From Actinobacteria bacterium 13_2_20CM_68_14 (GTDB lineage: Bacteria > Actinomycetota > Thermoleophilia > Gaiellales > Gaiellaceae), in assembly GCA_001914705.1 (NCBI GenBank), contig MNDB01000038.1:4529-21101 (forward strand): a stretch of DNA of 16,573 nucleotides. The letters run 5' to 3'. Shown here piece by piece: positions 1 through 7,673 of this stretch (positions are counted from its first letter, which is position 1; each line of letters starts with the position of its first letter). Position numbers and translations under genes: made by a program. Under the pieces are notes generated by a model that ran no database searches, was not told where the DNA came from, and saw only the letters and a list, made by a program, of their open reading frames with translations.

Positions 1-7
1 CTCGCCG

Positions 8-36
8 TTGACAGCGCTGTAGAAGCCGCGTACTCT
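8..36 (+). promoter_or_regulatory. ftsZ promoter (-35 TTGACA, -10 TACTCT)
   Basis: A perfect -35 consensus TTGACA lies at 8-13 and is separated by 17 bp from TACTCT at 31-36, which keeps the key T-A-x-x-x-T positions of a -10 box. Transcription would begin near base 43. That is only about 4 nt before the ATG at 47, so the mRNA would be almost leaderless. This is the only promoter in the window with an obvious -35 match. Confidence 0.7.
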
Positions 37-46
37 CCTGCGACGA

Positions 47-1189
47 ATGGGGCGAAACAACAGAGGCTCCACTAAAGCTTCAGGTCGAGCACCCTTGAGC
101 GTAAGAGACCAAACCGGAAATTTCCTCGCCGTGATCAAAGTCGTCGGAGTCGGCGGCGGCGGCACGAACGCGGTCAACCGCATGGTCGATGCAGGATTGA
201 CCGGCGTCGAGTTCATCGCGGTCAACACGGACGCCCAGGCGCTGCTGATGTGCGATGCGGACGTCAAGATCCACATCGGCTCGCAGGCGACCCGCGGTCT
301 CGGCGCTGGTGCCGATCCGGTGGTCGGCAAGGCCGCGGCACAGGAAAGCCGCGACGAGCTGAAAGAGGCGCTGAAGGGCGCCGACATGGTCTTCGTCACG
401 GCGGGCGAGGGCGGCGGCACCGGCACCGGCGGGGCGCCGATCTTGGGCGAGCTGGCCGGCGAGGAGCTCGGCGCACTCACGGTCGGCGTGGTCACGCGGC
501 CGTTCGCGTTCGAGGGCCGCAAGCGGGCGCAGCAGGCCGAGCGCGGGATCGAGGATCTCCGCGACACGGTCGACACGTTGATCGTGATCGAGAACGACCG
601 CCTGCTCCAGGTCGTCGAGAAGCGGACATCGATCGTCGATGCGTTCAAGCTCGCCGACGACGTCCTCCGGCAAGGCGTCCAGGGCATCACCGACCTGATC
701 ACGATCCCGGGTCTCGTCAACCTCGACTTCGCCGACGTGCGCACGATCATGCGCGGCGCCGGCTCGGCGCTGATGGGCATCGGCGCGGCCTCCGGCGAGA
801 ACCGCGCCACCGAGGCGGCGCAGGCGGCTGTCTCGTCGCCGCTGCTGGAAGCGTCGATCGAAGGCGCCACGGGGATCCTGCTCAACGTCACCGGCGGTCG
901 CGAGATCGGGCTCTTCGAAGTAAACGAAGCGGCCGAGGTTGTCACCGGGGCGGCCGATCAGAATGCGAACGTCATCTTCGGCGCCGTCATCGACGAGTCG
1001 CTCGGCGAGGAGGTGCGCGTGACCGTGATCGCCACCGGATTCGGCCCGCACCGGACGCGCAGGCGTCGCCCAGCGCAAGCCGCGGAGTCCGAGCAGATCG
1101 CCACCGAAGAGCCGCAGCCCGTTCGAAACGAGGGCTTCGACGTCCCGGACGACGTCCTGGAAGTTCCCTCGTTCCTGCGCGACAACTAA
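47..1189 (+). CDS. ftsZ: cell division protein FtsZ
   Basis: Tubulin-like GTPase that polymerises into the cytoplasmic Z-ring and recruits the divisome. The 380-residue length is normal for the family. The glycine-rich VGVGGGGTNAVNRM nucleotide loop is near residues 33-46. The tubulin signature GGGTGTGG is at 122-129, and the T7 synergy loop NLDFADV, which supplies catalytic Asp to the neighbouring subunit, is at 225-231. A charged linker leads to the C-terminal conserved peptide (DVLEVPSFLRDN), the docking site for FtsZ partners. Start choice: ATG at 47 lies 10 nt after the -10 box. An alternative TTG at 95 (residue 17) would give the shorter N-terminus I would expect from actinobacterial homologues, and it has a weak purine-rich stretch upstream. 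The product is certain; the start is less so. Confidence 0.97.
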   Translation: MGRNNRGSTKASGRAPLSVRDQTGNFLAVIKVVGVGGGGTNAVNRMVDAGLTGVEFIAVNTDAQALLMCDADVKIHIGSQATRGLGAGADPVVGKAAAQESRDELKEALKGADMVFVTAGEGGGTGTGGAPILGELAGEELGALTVGVVTRPFAFEGRKRAQQAERGIEDLRDTVDTLIVIENDRLLQVVEKRTSIVDAFKLADDVLRQGVQGITDLITIPGLVNLDFADVRTIMRGAGSALMGIGAASGENRATEAAQAAVSSPLLEASIEGATGILLNVTGGREIGLFEVNEAAEVVTGAADQNANVIFGAVIDESLGEEVRVTVIATGFGPHRTRRRRPAQAAESEQIATEEPQPVRNEGFDVPDDVLEVPSFLRDN

Positions 1190-1203
1190 CGCCACAGGTT
1201 TAG

Positions 1204-1266
1204 TTCCGCGGCTCTTGCGGAATGTTGGCGGTTGCCCTCTCGGGCTACCTGCTGACCAGGAGCCCG
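1204..1266 (+). other. two tandem hairpins in the ftsZ 3' region
   Basis: The first hairpin (1204-1222) has a perfect 6-bp stem, TTCCGC/GCGGAA, with a 7-nt loop. The second (1241-1266) pairs CGGGCT with AGCCCG and CCTG with CAGG, with one bulged A at 1247 and a 5-nt loop. They lie between the ftsZ stop and the long terminator-like stem. They could be ftsZ 3'-UTR structure or part of a gcvT leader RNA. I do not recognise a known riboswitch class here. Confidence 0.5.
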
Positions 1267-1281
1267 TGATGACCCGGTCCG

Positions 1282-1330
1282 GCCGTCCCGGCCCCTCCGA
1301 TAGACGGAGGGACCGGGGCGGCTTCCTTTA
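1282..1330 (+). terminator. long terminator-like hairpin after ftsZ
   Basis: Arms 1282-1298 and 1306-1322 form a roughly 17-bp GC-rich stem with one G-T wobble, one A-C mismatch and a 7-nt loop (GATAGAC). A T-rich tail (CTTCCTTTA) follows. It most likely ends the ftsZ transcript. It sits about 22 bp before gcvT, so it could instead act as an attenuator if gcvT is transcribed from further upstream. Confidence 0.7.
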
Positions 1331-1334
1331 GCAT
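1329..1334 (+). promoter_or_regulatory. probable gcvT -10 box (TAGCAT)
   Basis: TAGCAT has the T-A-x-x-x-T pattern and ends 10 nt before the gcvT ATG. This is the same spacing as the -10 boxes of ftsZ and the metallopeptidase gene. No -35 match or Shine-Dalgarno sequence is visible. If real, it starts gcvT transcription just after the ftsZ terminator stem. Confidence 0.45.
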
Positions 1335-1344
1335 CAGCCGCCGG

Positions 1345-2412
1345 ATGCAGACGCTCCTGCGGACGCCGCTCTTCGACCGCCACGTTGCACTGGGCGCACG
1401 GATGGTCCCTTTTGCCGGGTGGGAGATGCCGGTGCAGTACGAGGGCGTGATCCCGGAACACATGGCCGTGCGCACGGACTCCGGCGTCTTCGACGTCTCG
1501 CACATGGGCGAGCTCGAGGTCGAGGGCCCGCGCGCGCACGAACTCCTGCAGTCCACGCTCTCGAACGACCTCCGGCGGCTGGCGGACGGGGAGGCGCAAT
1601 ACGCGCTGCTGACGAACGAATCGGGCGGAATCGTCGACGACCTGATCGTCTACCGGCTGAGCCCGTTTCGCTTCCTGCTGATCGTCAATGCCGCCAACCG
1701 CGAGGGCGATTACGAGTGGCTGAAGGAGCGCGAGATCGCCGGCTCCGACGTCCGAGATATCTCCGACGAGTACGCGCTGCTGGCCGTCCAGGGCCCACGC
1801 TCCCTCGAGCGGCTCGGGCTCGGGGAGACGGCGGCGTTCACGTTCGCAGAGGGCGAGATCGACGGGATCGCCTGCATGATCAATCGCACCGGCTACACCG
1901 GCGAGCAGGGGGTGGAGCTGATGGTTCCGGCCGAGGATGCGCCGCAGCTCTGGGACCGAGTCGTGGAGCGCGGCGCCACCCCTGCGGGGCTGGGCGCGCG
2001 CGACACGCTTCGGCTGGAGGTTTGCTACCCGCTGCACGGCAACGACATCGGTCCCGAGACCGACGCGATCTCGGCTGGTCTCGGCTGGGTGTGCGCACTC
2101 GACAAGGAGTTCACCGGTGTCGGGGAGCTGCGGAGAGTCAAGGAAGAGGGCCCGCAGCAGAAGCTCGCAGCGTTCGTGATGAAAGAGCGCGCGATCCCAC
2201 GGCAGGGAATGCCGATCGAGGGTGGGGGCGAGGTCACGTCCGGCACGCACTCGCCGATGCTCGATCGCGGCATCGGCATGGGCTACGTCCCGGCGGAGCG
2301 CGCCGCGCCGGACACCGAGCTGACGATCGACGTCCGCGGTAAGCCTCGGCGGGCGCGCGTCGTCAAGAAGCCCATCTACAAGAGGGAGGCTGGCCCGAGT
2401 GGCGGCGACTGA
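1345..2412 (+). CDS. gcvT: glycine cleavage system T protein (aminomethyltransferase)
   Basis: Transfers the methylene group from the aminomethyl-lipoyl arm of H protein to tetrahydrofolate, giving 5,10-methylene-THF and ammonia. At 355 residues it is near normal length. The N-terminus carries the family hallmark RTPLFDRHVALGARMVPFAGWEMPVQY, here described by its key block at residues 6-32. FDVSHMGE follows, and the folate-site block SGGIVDDLIVYR begins at residue 93, where the D98/D99 pair corresponds to the conserved acidic residue. The ATG matches the family start exactly. It is the first gene of gcvT-gcvH-gcvPA-gcvPB. Its last 14 bases overlap gcvH in another frame, implying translational coupling. 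Confidence 0.96.
   Translation: MQTLLRTPLFDRHVALGARMVPFAGWEMPVQYEGVIPEHMAVRTDSGVFDVSHMGELEVEGPRAHELLQSTLSNDLRRLADGEAQYALLTNESGGIVDDLIVYRLSPFRFLLIVNAANREGDYEWLKEREIAGSDVRDISDEYALLAVQGPRSLERLGLGETAAFTFAEGEIDGIACMINRTGYTGEQGVELMVPAEDAPQLWDRVVERGATPAGLGARDTLRLEVCYPLHGNDIGPETDAISAGLGWVCALDKEFTGVGELRRVKEEGPQQKLAAFVMKERAIPRQGMPIEGGGEVTSGTHSPMLDRGIGMGYVPAERAAPDTELTIDVRGKPRRARVVKKPIYKREAGPSGGD
2384..2389 (+). promoter_or_regulatory. gcvH ribosome binding site (GGGAGG)
   Basis: GGGAGG lies inside the end of gcvT, 9 nt before the GTG at 2399, and decides that start. It contrasts with the first genes of transcription units here, which lack such sites. Confidence 0.7.
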
Positions 2413-2794
2413 GACCTACCCCGACGAGCTGCGGTACCACCCGGAGCACGACTGGGCTCGAATCGAGGGCGACGAGGCGACGCTCGGCATCACCTGGTAC
2501 GCCCAGGACTCGCTCGGGGAGCTCGTCCACTTCGAGCCGCCCGATGCGGGCGCGACGATCGCGAAGGACGCCTCGTACGGTGAAGTCGAGTCCGTCAAGG
2601 CCGTGTCCGATCTGATCACACCGCTCTCCGGCGAGGTGATCGAGGTCAACCAGAAGGTCGTCGACGCTCCTGAGACCGTGAACGAGGATCCCTACGGCGA
2701 GGGCTGGCTCGTCCGGATTCGCCTCTCGGACCCGGCCGAGGCCGAGGCTCTGCTCGACGCCGCCGCCTACCGGCAACTCCTCCAAGACGCCTAA
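2399..2794 (+). CDS. gcvH: glycine cleavage system H protein
   Basis: Lipoyl carrier protein that shuttles the aminomethyl intermediate between the P, T and L proteins. The 131-residue length is typical. The lipoylation site is K67 in GEVESVKAVSD, preceded by the usual N-terminal block RYHPEHDWARIEGDEATLGIT. The C-terminus has the standard NEDPYGEGWLVRI motif. It starts at GTG 2399 behind a good ribosome binding site and overlaps gcvT by 14 bases. gcvPA follows after 15 bases, so the genes are almost certainly cotranscribed. Confidence 0.97.
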   Translation: MAATETYPDELRYHPEHDWARIEGDEATLGITWYAQDSLGELVHFEPPDAGATIAKDASYGEVESVKAVSDLITPLSGEVIEVNQKVVDAPETVNEDPYGEGWLVRIRLSDPAEAEALLDAAAYRQLLQDA

Positions 2795-2809
2795 GGCCTG
2801 CCGGGTCGC

Positions 2810-4141
2810 GTGACCTTCCTGTCCCTGACCGAGCAGGACCGCGAGCAAATGCTCGAGACGATCGGGGTCGACTCGATCGACGAGTTGTTCGAGCAGATAC
2901 CCGTCGGCGTCCGTCTCGGCCGGGCGCTCGAGCTCGAGCCCGCTCTCTCCGAACCCGAGCTCGTCGCGCACCTGAACGAGCTCGCCTCGCGCAACATCGA
3001 CACCGGACGTGAGGTCTCCTTCCTCGGCGCGGGGATCTACGACCACTACGTTCCGGCAGTCGTCGACGCGGTGCTCGCCCGCGGAGAGTTCCTGACCGCG
3101 TACACGCCCTACCAGCCGGAGATGAGCCAGGGGGTGCTGCAGGCGATCTTCGAGTACCAGACCGCGATCTGCGAGCTCACCGGCATGGACGTGTCGAACG
3201 CCTCCGGCTACGACGGGACAACCGTTGCTGCGGACGCCTGCTACCTCGCCAGGCAGGCGACCGGCCGCTCGAAGGTCGTGCTCACCGAGTCGCTGAACCC
3301 GCAGGTGCGCCAGGTCGTCAAGACCTACGCACCCGGCTTCGGGCTCGACGTCGTCGAGGTTCCGCACCGCGACGGCACAACGGATCCGGACGAGCTCCGT
3401 GCAGCGGCCGGCGAGGCGGCGTGCGTGATCTTCCAGCAGCCGAACTTCTTCGGTTGCCTGGAGCCGGCGCCGGACCTCGCCGCCGCAGCCAACGACGCGG
3501 GAGCCCTGCCGGTCGCGCACGTCGACCCGGTCTCGCTCGGCGTGCTCGAGGCCCCGGGCGTGTACGGGTGCGCGCTCGCGATCGGCGAAGGCCAGTCGGC
3601 CGGGAACTACCAGTCGTACGGCGGCCCGCACTATGGATTTTTGGCGGCGCGGTCCGAGTTCATCCGGCGCATGCCGGGCCGGATCTCCGGTGAGACCGTG
3701 GACTCCGAGGGCAGGCGCGGCTTCGTCCTGACGCTGCAGACGCGGGAGCAGCACATCCGTCGGGAGAAGGCCACCTCCAACATCACGACGAACCAGACGT
3801 TGCTCGCGCTGGCCGGCCTCGTCCACCTCTCGTGGCTGGGACCGCAAGGGCTGCGCGAGCTGGGGGAGACCTGCCTCGCGCTCTCGCGCTACGCGAAGGA
3901 ACGTCTGAGTGAAGCCGGTCTGGAGCTCGTGTTTCCAGAAAAGGCAACGTTCAAGGAGTTTGCCGTACGCGTCGGACGACCCGCGAAGGACGCGATCAGC
4001 GATGCGCGCGCGGCGGGCATCCATCCCGGCTACGCGCTCGGTCGGGACTACGCGGGCCTGGACGACGCACTGCTCGTCGCGGTGACCGAGAAACGGACGA
4101 CCGCAGAGATCGACAGCCTCGTCGAGGTGCTCGCGGCGTGA
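2810..4141 (+). CDS. gcvPA: glycine dehydrogenase (decarboxylating) subunit 1
   Basis: N-terminal half of the P protein. With GcvPB it decarboxylates glycine and loads the aminomethyl group onto lipoyl-H protein. At 443 residues it matches the stand-alone subunit-1 form (about 440-450) used by Bacillus, Thermotoga and archaea, not the fused ~950-residue GcvP of E. coli. Recognisable blocks are FLGAGIYDHYVP, TAYTPYQPEMSQGVLQAIFEYQT, NASGYDGTT and the late NQTLLALAGLVHLSWLG. This subunit does not carry the PLP lysine. The GTG start gives the expected N-terminus (LTEQDREQMLETIGVDSIDELF). Only a weak AAGG, 13 nt upstream, could serve as ribosome binding site. Confidence 0.96.
   Translation: MTFLSLTEQDREQMLETIGVDSIDELFEQIPVGVRLGRALELEPALSEPELVAHLNELASRNIDTGREVSFLGAGIYDHYVPAVVDAVLARGEFLTAYTPYQPEMSQGVLQAIFEYQTAICELTGMDVSNASGYDGTTVAADACYLARQATGRSKVVLTESLNPQVRQVVKTYAPGFGLDVVEVPHRDGTTDPDELRAAAGEAACVIFQQPNFFGCLEPAPDLAAAANDAGALPVAHVDPVSLGVLEAPGVYGCALAIGEGQSAGNYQSYGGPHYGFLAARSEFIRRMPGRISGETVDSEGRRGFVLTLQTREQHIRREKATSNITTNQTLLALAGLVHLSWLGPQGLRELGETCLALSRYAKERLSEAGLELVFPEKATFKEFAVRVGRPAKDAISDARAAGIHPGYALGRDYAGLDDALLVAVTEKRTTAEIDSLVEVLAA
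4124..4129 (+). promoter_or_regulatory. gcvPB ribosome binding site (GAGGTG)
   Basis: GAGGTG inside the end of gcvPA lies 8 nt before the GTG at 4138, supporting that start and SD-led translation within the operon. Confidence 0.5.
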
Positions 4142-5634
4142 AGCTCGTTTACGAAAAGTCCCGCCCGGGCCGGCGCGCGTCCTCGTTGCCGCGGCCCGAG
4201 GTCCCCGCCGCGGAGGTGCCGGAAGAGCTTCGTCGCGCCAGCCCGCCCAGGCTGCCCGAGATCTCGGAACCGGAGCTCGTCCGCCACTTCACCGCTCTCG
4301 CGGACCGAACCTTCGGCGTCGACACGGGCTTCTACCCGCTTGGCTCGTGCACGATGAAGCACAACCCGCGCGTGAACGAGCGCGTCGTCAACCTCCCCGG
4401 CTTCCGGGACCTGCATCCGCTCCAGGAGGAGGACGCGTCCCAGGGTGCGCTGGAGCTGATGTGGCGGCTGCAGGAGATCCTGGCCGAGATCGTCGGCCTG
4501 CCGGCGGTGTCGCTCCAGCCGGCCGCGGGTTCTCAGGGCGAGCTGACCGGGCTGCTGCTGATGCGCGCGTACTTCGCCGACCGCGGAGAAGGCGACCAAC
4601 GGCGCGAGATCGTGATTCCCGACACCGCGCACGGGACGAATCCGGCGAGCGTGACGATGGCCGGCTACAAGCTCGTCGACGTCAAGACCGACCCGCGCGG
4701 GAACGTCGACGTCGACGATCTGCGGGGCAAGGTCGGCCCGCAAACCGCGGGCCTGATGCTGACCAACCCCTCGACGCTCGGGCTCTTCGACGAGGGAATC
4801 GAGGAGATCACGCGGATCTTCCACGAGGCCGGCGCGCTGATGTACTACGACGGCGCGAACCTGAACGCGATCTGCGGGATCTCGAGGCCGGGCGACTTCG
4901 GCTTCGACATCGTCCACTTCAACCTGCACAAGACTTTCTCGCAGCCCCATGGGGGCGGGGGGCCCGGCGGTGGGCCGATTGCCGTCCGCGAGCGGCTGGA
5001 GCCGTATCTACCCGTGCCCGCCGTCGTCCGTGAGGGCGAAGCGTTCCGCCTCGACTACGGGCGGCCGAAGACGATCGGCAAAGTGCGAGGCTTCTGTGGG
5101 CCGTTCGGTGTCTTCGTCCGCTCCTACGCGTACATCCGCTCCTACGGCCCCGCGCTTCGAGAGATGTCCGAGGTCGCAGTCCTGAACGCGAACTACCTGC
5201 TCGCCCGGCTGAAGGACACCTACGAGGCCCCGTTCGACCGGCTCTGCATGCACGAGTTCGTGCTCTCGGGCCGCAAGCTGAAACGCGAGCACGGCGTCAC
5301 GACGCTCGACGTCGCCAAGCGGCTGATGGACTACGGCTTTCATCCGCCGACGATCTACTTCCCCCTGATCGTTCCCGAGGCACTGATGATCGAGCCGACG
5401 GAGACCGAGGCGAAGGAAACGCTGGACGCCTTCGCCGACGCGATGCTGACAATCGCGCGCGAGGCGGCCGGGCAGCCCGAGCTGCTGAAGGAAGCGCCGC
5501 ACGTCCGACCGGTCAAGCGGCTCGACGAGGTCCGCGCCGCGAAGCAGCCAGTCGTGCGCTACCGCTTCGAGCAGCACGAGGACCCGCAGGGCGCGGGCGA
5601 GCCCCGCCAGCTCGAAGCCCAGAAGGGCGCCTAG
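4138..5634 (+). CDS. gcvPB: glycine dehydrogenase (decarboxylating) subunit 2
   Basis: Catalytic, PLP-carrying half of the P protein. The Schiff-base lysine is K265 in HFNLHKTFSQPHGGGGPG. Other family blocks are GFYPLGSCTMKHNPRVNE, LQPAAGSQGELTGL, IPDTAHGTNPASVTMAGYK and the C-terminal YGFHPPTIYFPLIVPEALMIEPTE. At 498 residues it is of normal length. Its GTG start overlaps the gcvPA stop as GTGA. The stop codon lies in CTAG at 5631-5634, shared with the convergent rlmN stop. No lpd gene for the L protein is in view, so it must be elsewhere. Confidence 0.97.
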   Translation: MKLVYEKSRPGRRASSLPRPEVPAAEVPEELRRASPPRLPEISEPELVRHFTALADRTFGVDTGFYPLGSCTMKHNPRVNERVVNLPGFRDLHPLQEEDASQGALELMWRLQEILAEIVGLPAVSLQPAAGSQGELTGLLLMRAYFADRGEGDQRREIVIPDTAHGTNPASVTMAGYKLVDVKTDPRGNVDVDDLRGKVGPQTAGLMLTNPSTLGLFDEGIEEITRIFHEAGALMYYDGANLNAICGISRPGDFGFDIVHFNLHKTFSQPHGGGGPGGGPIAVRERLEPYLPVPAVVREGEAFRLDYGRPKTIGKVRGFCGPFGVFVRSYAYIRSYGPALREMSEVAVLNANYLLARLKDTYEAPFDRLCMHEFVLSGRKLKREHGVTTLDVAKRLMDYGFHPPTIYFPLIVPEALMIEPTETEAKETLDAFADAMLTIAREAAGQPELLKEAPHVRPVKRLDEVRAAKQPVVRYRFEQHEDPQGAGEPRQLEAQKGA

Positions 5635-6611
5635 GCGGAGGCCGCGAGCTGCCCGCAGGCCGCCGCGATGTCGCGGCCGCGGGTCAGGCGGACGGTCGTC
5701 GGGATGCCGCCCCGCTTCAGCTCGGACTCGAAGGCGGCAATCGCCTTCGGCGAGGATCCCGCGAAGCTACCGGTCGGGTTGTACGGGATCAGGTTCACCT
5801 TGAAGATCTTCGGATCGAGCAGCTCGGCAAGCGAGCGCGCCTGCTCGACGCGATCGTTCACGCCCGCGAGCATCACGTACTCGACGAAGACCTTGCGCCG
5901 CCGCAGCTCGAAGTAGCGCCGGCATTCCGCGAGGACGTCTGCGAGCGGATAACGGTCGTTGACCGGCATCAGCTGCGATCGAAGCGCAGGCTCGGCCGCG
6001 TGCAGCGAGAGCGCAAGGCGGATCGGCTCTTCGACCTCGTCCACGAACTTCCGCAGCCCCGGGAGCCAGCCGACCGTCGACACGGTCGTCCGGCGATGAG
6101 TGACGCCGAGATCCGGTAGCCGCCGAGCCGCCGCGATCACCTCGTCCATGTTCAGCATCGGCTCGCCCATGCCCATGAAGACGACATGGTCGATCGCTTC
6201 GAGGCGGCGGAAATGCAGGGCCTGATCGAGCATCTCGGAGGCGGTCAGGTTGCGCCGGAAGCGCATCTGGCCGGTCGCGCAGAAGGTGCAGGTGAGCGGG
6301 CAGCCGCTTTGCGAGGAGAGGCAGACCGACCGCCTCCCGTCGCGGAAGCGCATCAGCACTGCTTCCACGGGCACCCCGTCGCCGGTGCGGAACAAGGTCT
6401 TGACGGTGCCGTCGCGCGAGCGGGCCTCGTGCTCGACCTCGAGCGTCGAGAAGGGGATCCGCTCCGCCAGCCGCGAGCGAAGTGCCGCCGGCACATCCGT
6501 CATCTCGGCATAGCCGTTTGCGCCCCGCGCGGCCCACGACCAGACCTGGCGCGCGCGAAAGCCGGGCTCCCCGTGCCGTTCGAGCGTCTCCTGCAGAGCT
6601 GTGATGTCCAC
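5631..6611 (-). CDS. rlmN: dual-specificity RNA methyltransferase RlmN (radical SAM)
   Basis: Methylates C2 of A2503 in 23S rRNA, and A37 of some tRNAs, by radical SAM chemistry with a methyl-cysteine intermediate. The cluster cysteines are C104, C108 and C111 (GCPLTCTFC). The two catalytic cysteines are present: C97 in RRSVCLSSQ and C319 in AACGQL. The SAM motif VVFMGMGEPMLN is also clear. At 326 residues it is on the short side for RlmN but complete. The GTG at 6611 gives the expected N-terminus. The frame stays open far upstream, but that part is antisense to ltaE. A TATTCT box lies 7 nt before this GTG, so the mRNA is probably leaderless. Confidence 0.95.
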   Translation of the reverse strand: MDITALQETLERHGEPGFRARQVWSWAARGANGYAEMTDVPAALRSRLAERIPFSTLEVEHEARSRDGTVKTLFRTGDGVPVEAVLMRFRDGRRSVCLSSQSGCPLTCTFCATGQMRFRRNLTASEMLDQALHFRRLEAIDHVVFMGMGEPMLNMDEVIAAARRLPDLGVTHRRTTVSTVGWLPGLRKFVDEVEEPIRLALSLHAAEPALRSQLMPVNDRYPLADVLAECRRYFELRRRKVFVEYVMLAGVNDRVEQARSLAELLDPKIFKVNLIPYNPTGSFAGSSPKAIAAFESELKRGGIPTTVRLTRGRDIAAACGQLAASA

Positions 6612-6617
6612 CGACTG

Positions 6618-6623
6618 CAGAAT
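6618..6623 (+). promoter_or_regulatory. possible ltaE -10 box (CAGAAT)
   Basis: CAGAAT matches TATAAT at 4 of 6 positions and ends 6 nt before the ltaE GTG, consistent with a leaderless mRNA. It overlaps the rlmN -10 box on the other strand, so the two promoters probably compete for polymerase. Confidence 0.4.
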
Positions 6624-6624
6624 A
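6619..6624 (-). promoter_or_regulatory. rlmN -10 box (TATTCT)
   Basis: Read on the minus strand, TATTCT ends 7 nt before the rlmN GTG. Initiation would then fall at or next to the start codon. It lies within the 18-bp gap shared with ltaE. Confidence 0.55.
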
Positions 6625-6629
6625 CGGGC

Positions 6630-7673
6630 GTGATCGATCTCCGTTCCGACACGAAAACCCAGCCGAGCCGCGGCATGCGCGAGGCTATGGCGAACGCCGA
6701 GGTCGGCGACGAACAGCGGCGCGAGGACCCCACCGTCAACGAGCTCGAACGGCGCGTCGCCGAGCTGCTCGGGCAGGAGGAGGCCGTCTACGTCCCGACC
6801 GCGACGATGGCGAACGAGATCGCTCTTCGGACGCTGGCCGAGCCCAGCGACGAGCTGATCGCCGAGGAGAATGCCCATCTCTTCCTCTCGGAGCTCGGGG
6901 GCCCGGCGGTTCACGCCGGCCTGATGACCAGGCCGATCCGAGGCCAGGCGGGTCGTTTCGGGCCGGACGAGGTGCAGCGGATGATTCGCCGGGGCGACGA
7001 CACGCACACGCCGCGGACGCGGGTCGTCGCGATCGAGAACACGCATAACGCCTCCGGCGGCCGGGTCTGGCCGCTCGAGGAGATCCAAGCGCTCGTGGCG
7101 GCCTGCCGCGAGCTCGAGCTTTCCGCCCATCTCGACGGCGCGCGCGTCCTCAACGCGGCGGTCGCGAGCGGTGTTCCGGCGGCTGCGATCGCCGGGCAGT
7201 TCGACACGGTCACGCTCTGTCTCTCGAAAGGACTCGGCTGCCCGCTCGGCGCGCTTGTCGCGGGCTCGCACGAGTTGATGAAGAGGGCGCGGCGTTTCAA
7301 GCACCAGTTCGGCGGAGCGATGCGACAGGCCGGGATCGTCGCGGCGGCCGGCGTTTACGCGCTCGACCACAACGTCGAGCGGCTCGCCGACGACCACGTG
7401 CGGGCGCGGCGGCTGGCCGAGGGTCTGCACGCCGCTGGCGTGCCCGTTGACCTCGAGCAGGTGGAGACGAACTTCGTCCAGGTCAACGTCGGCGCGCTCG
7501 ACCTCGAGGCGAGCGACGCTCTCGCGAGGCTTGCCCAGGAGGAGGTCGGCTTCTCGGCGACCGCGCATCCGGGTGTTCTCCGCGCGGTCACGCACCTCGA
7601 TATCGACGACGATGACATCGAGCAGGCGATCGAGCGGGTCCCGCGTGCGCTCGGAGTGCTCGCTCGCGCCTAG
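6630..7673 (+). CDS. ltaE: low-specificity L-threonine aldolase
   Basis: PLP enzyme cleaving L-threonine or L-allo-threonine to glycine and acetaldehyde. The 347-residue length is typical. The start reads VIDLRSDTKTQPSRGMREAM, the normal LtaE N-terminus. Further blocks are GDEQRREDPTVNELE, HLDGARVLNAA (the PLP-binding Asp) and the Schiff-base lysine K200 in LCLSKGLGCPLGAL. The GTG at 6630 is 18 bp from the divergent rlmN start. Its glycine product is the substrate of the nearby gcv system. The stop sits in CTAG (7670-7673), shared with the convergent antiporter gene. Confidence 0.95.
   Translation: MIDLRSDTKTQPSRGMREAMANAEVGDEQRREDPTVNELERRVAELLGQEEAVYVPTATMANEIALRTLAEPSDELIAEENAHLFLSELGGPAVHAGLMTRPIRGQAGRFGPDEVQRMIRRGDDTHTPRTRVVAIENTHNASGGRVWPLEEIQALVAACRELELSAHLDGARVLNAAVASGVPAAAIAGQFDTVTLCLSKGLGCPLGALVAGSHELMKRARRFKHQFGGAMRQAGIVAAAGVYALDHNVERLADDHVRARRLAEGLHAAGVPVDLEQVETNFVQVNVGALDLEASDALARLAQEEVGFSATAHPGVLRAVTHLDIDDDDIEQAIERVPRALGVLARA

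Noticed and set aside
1190..1344. Glycine riboswitch upstream of gcvT
   Set aside because: The conserved aptamer core (GGGAGAG-like and CUGAAA...CUCUCAGG-like segments) is not present in the gap, although hairpins are.
2363..4024. Long minus-strand open frame opposite gcvH and gcvPA
   Set aside because: Composition is typical of an antisense shadow of a GC-rich gene, and the plus strand has convincing glycine-cleavage proteins.
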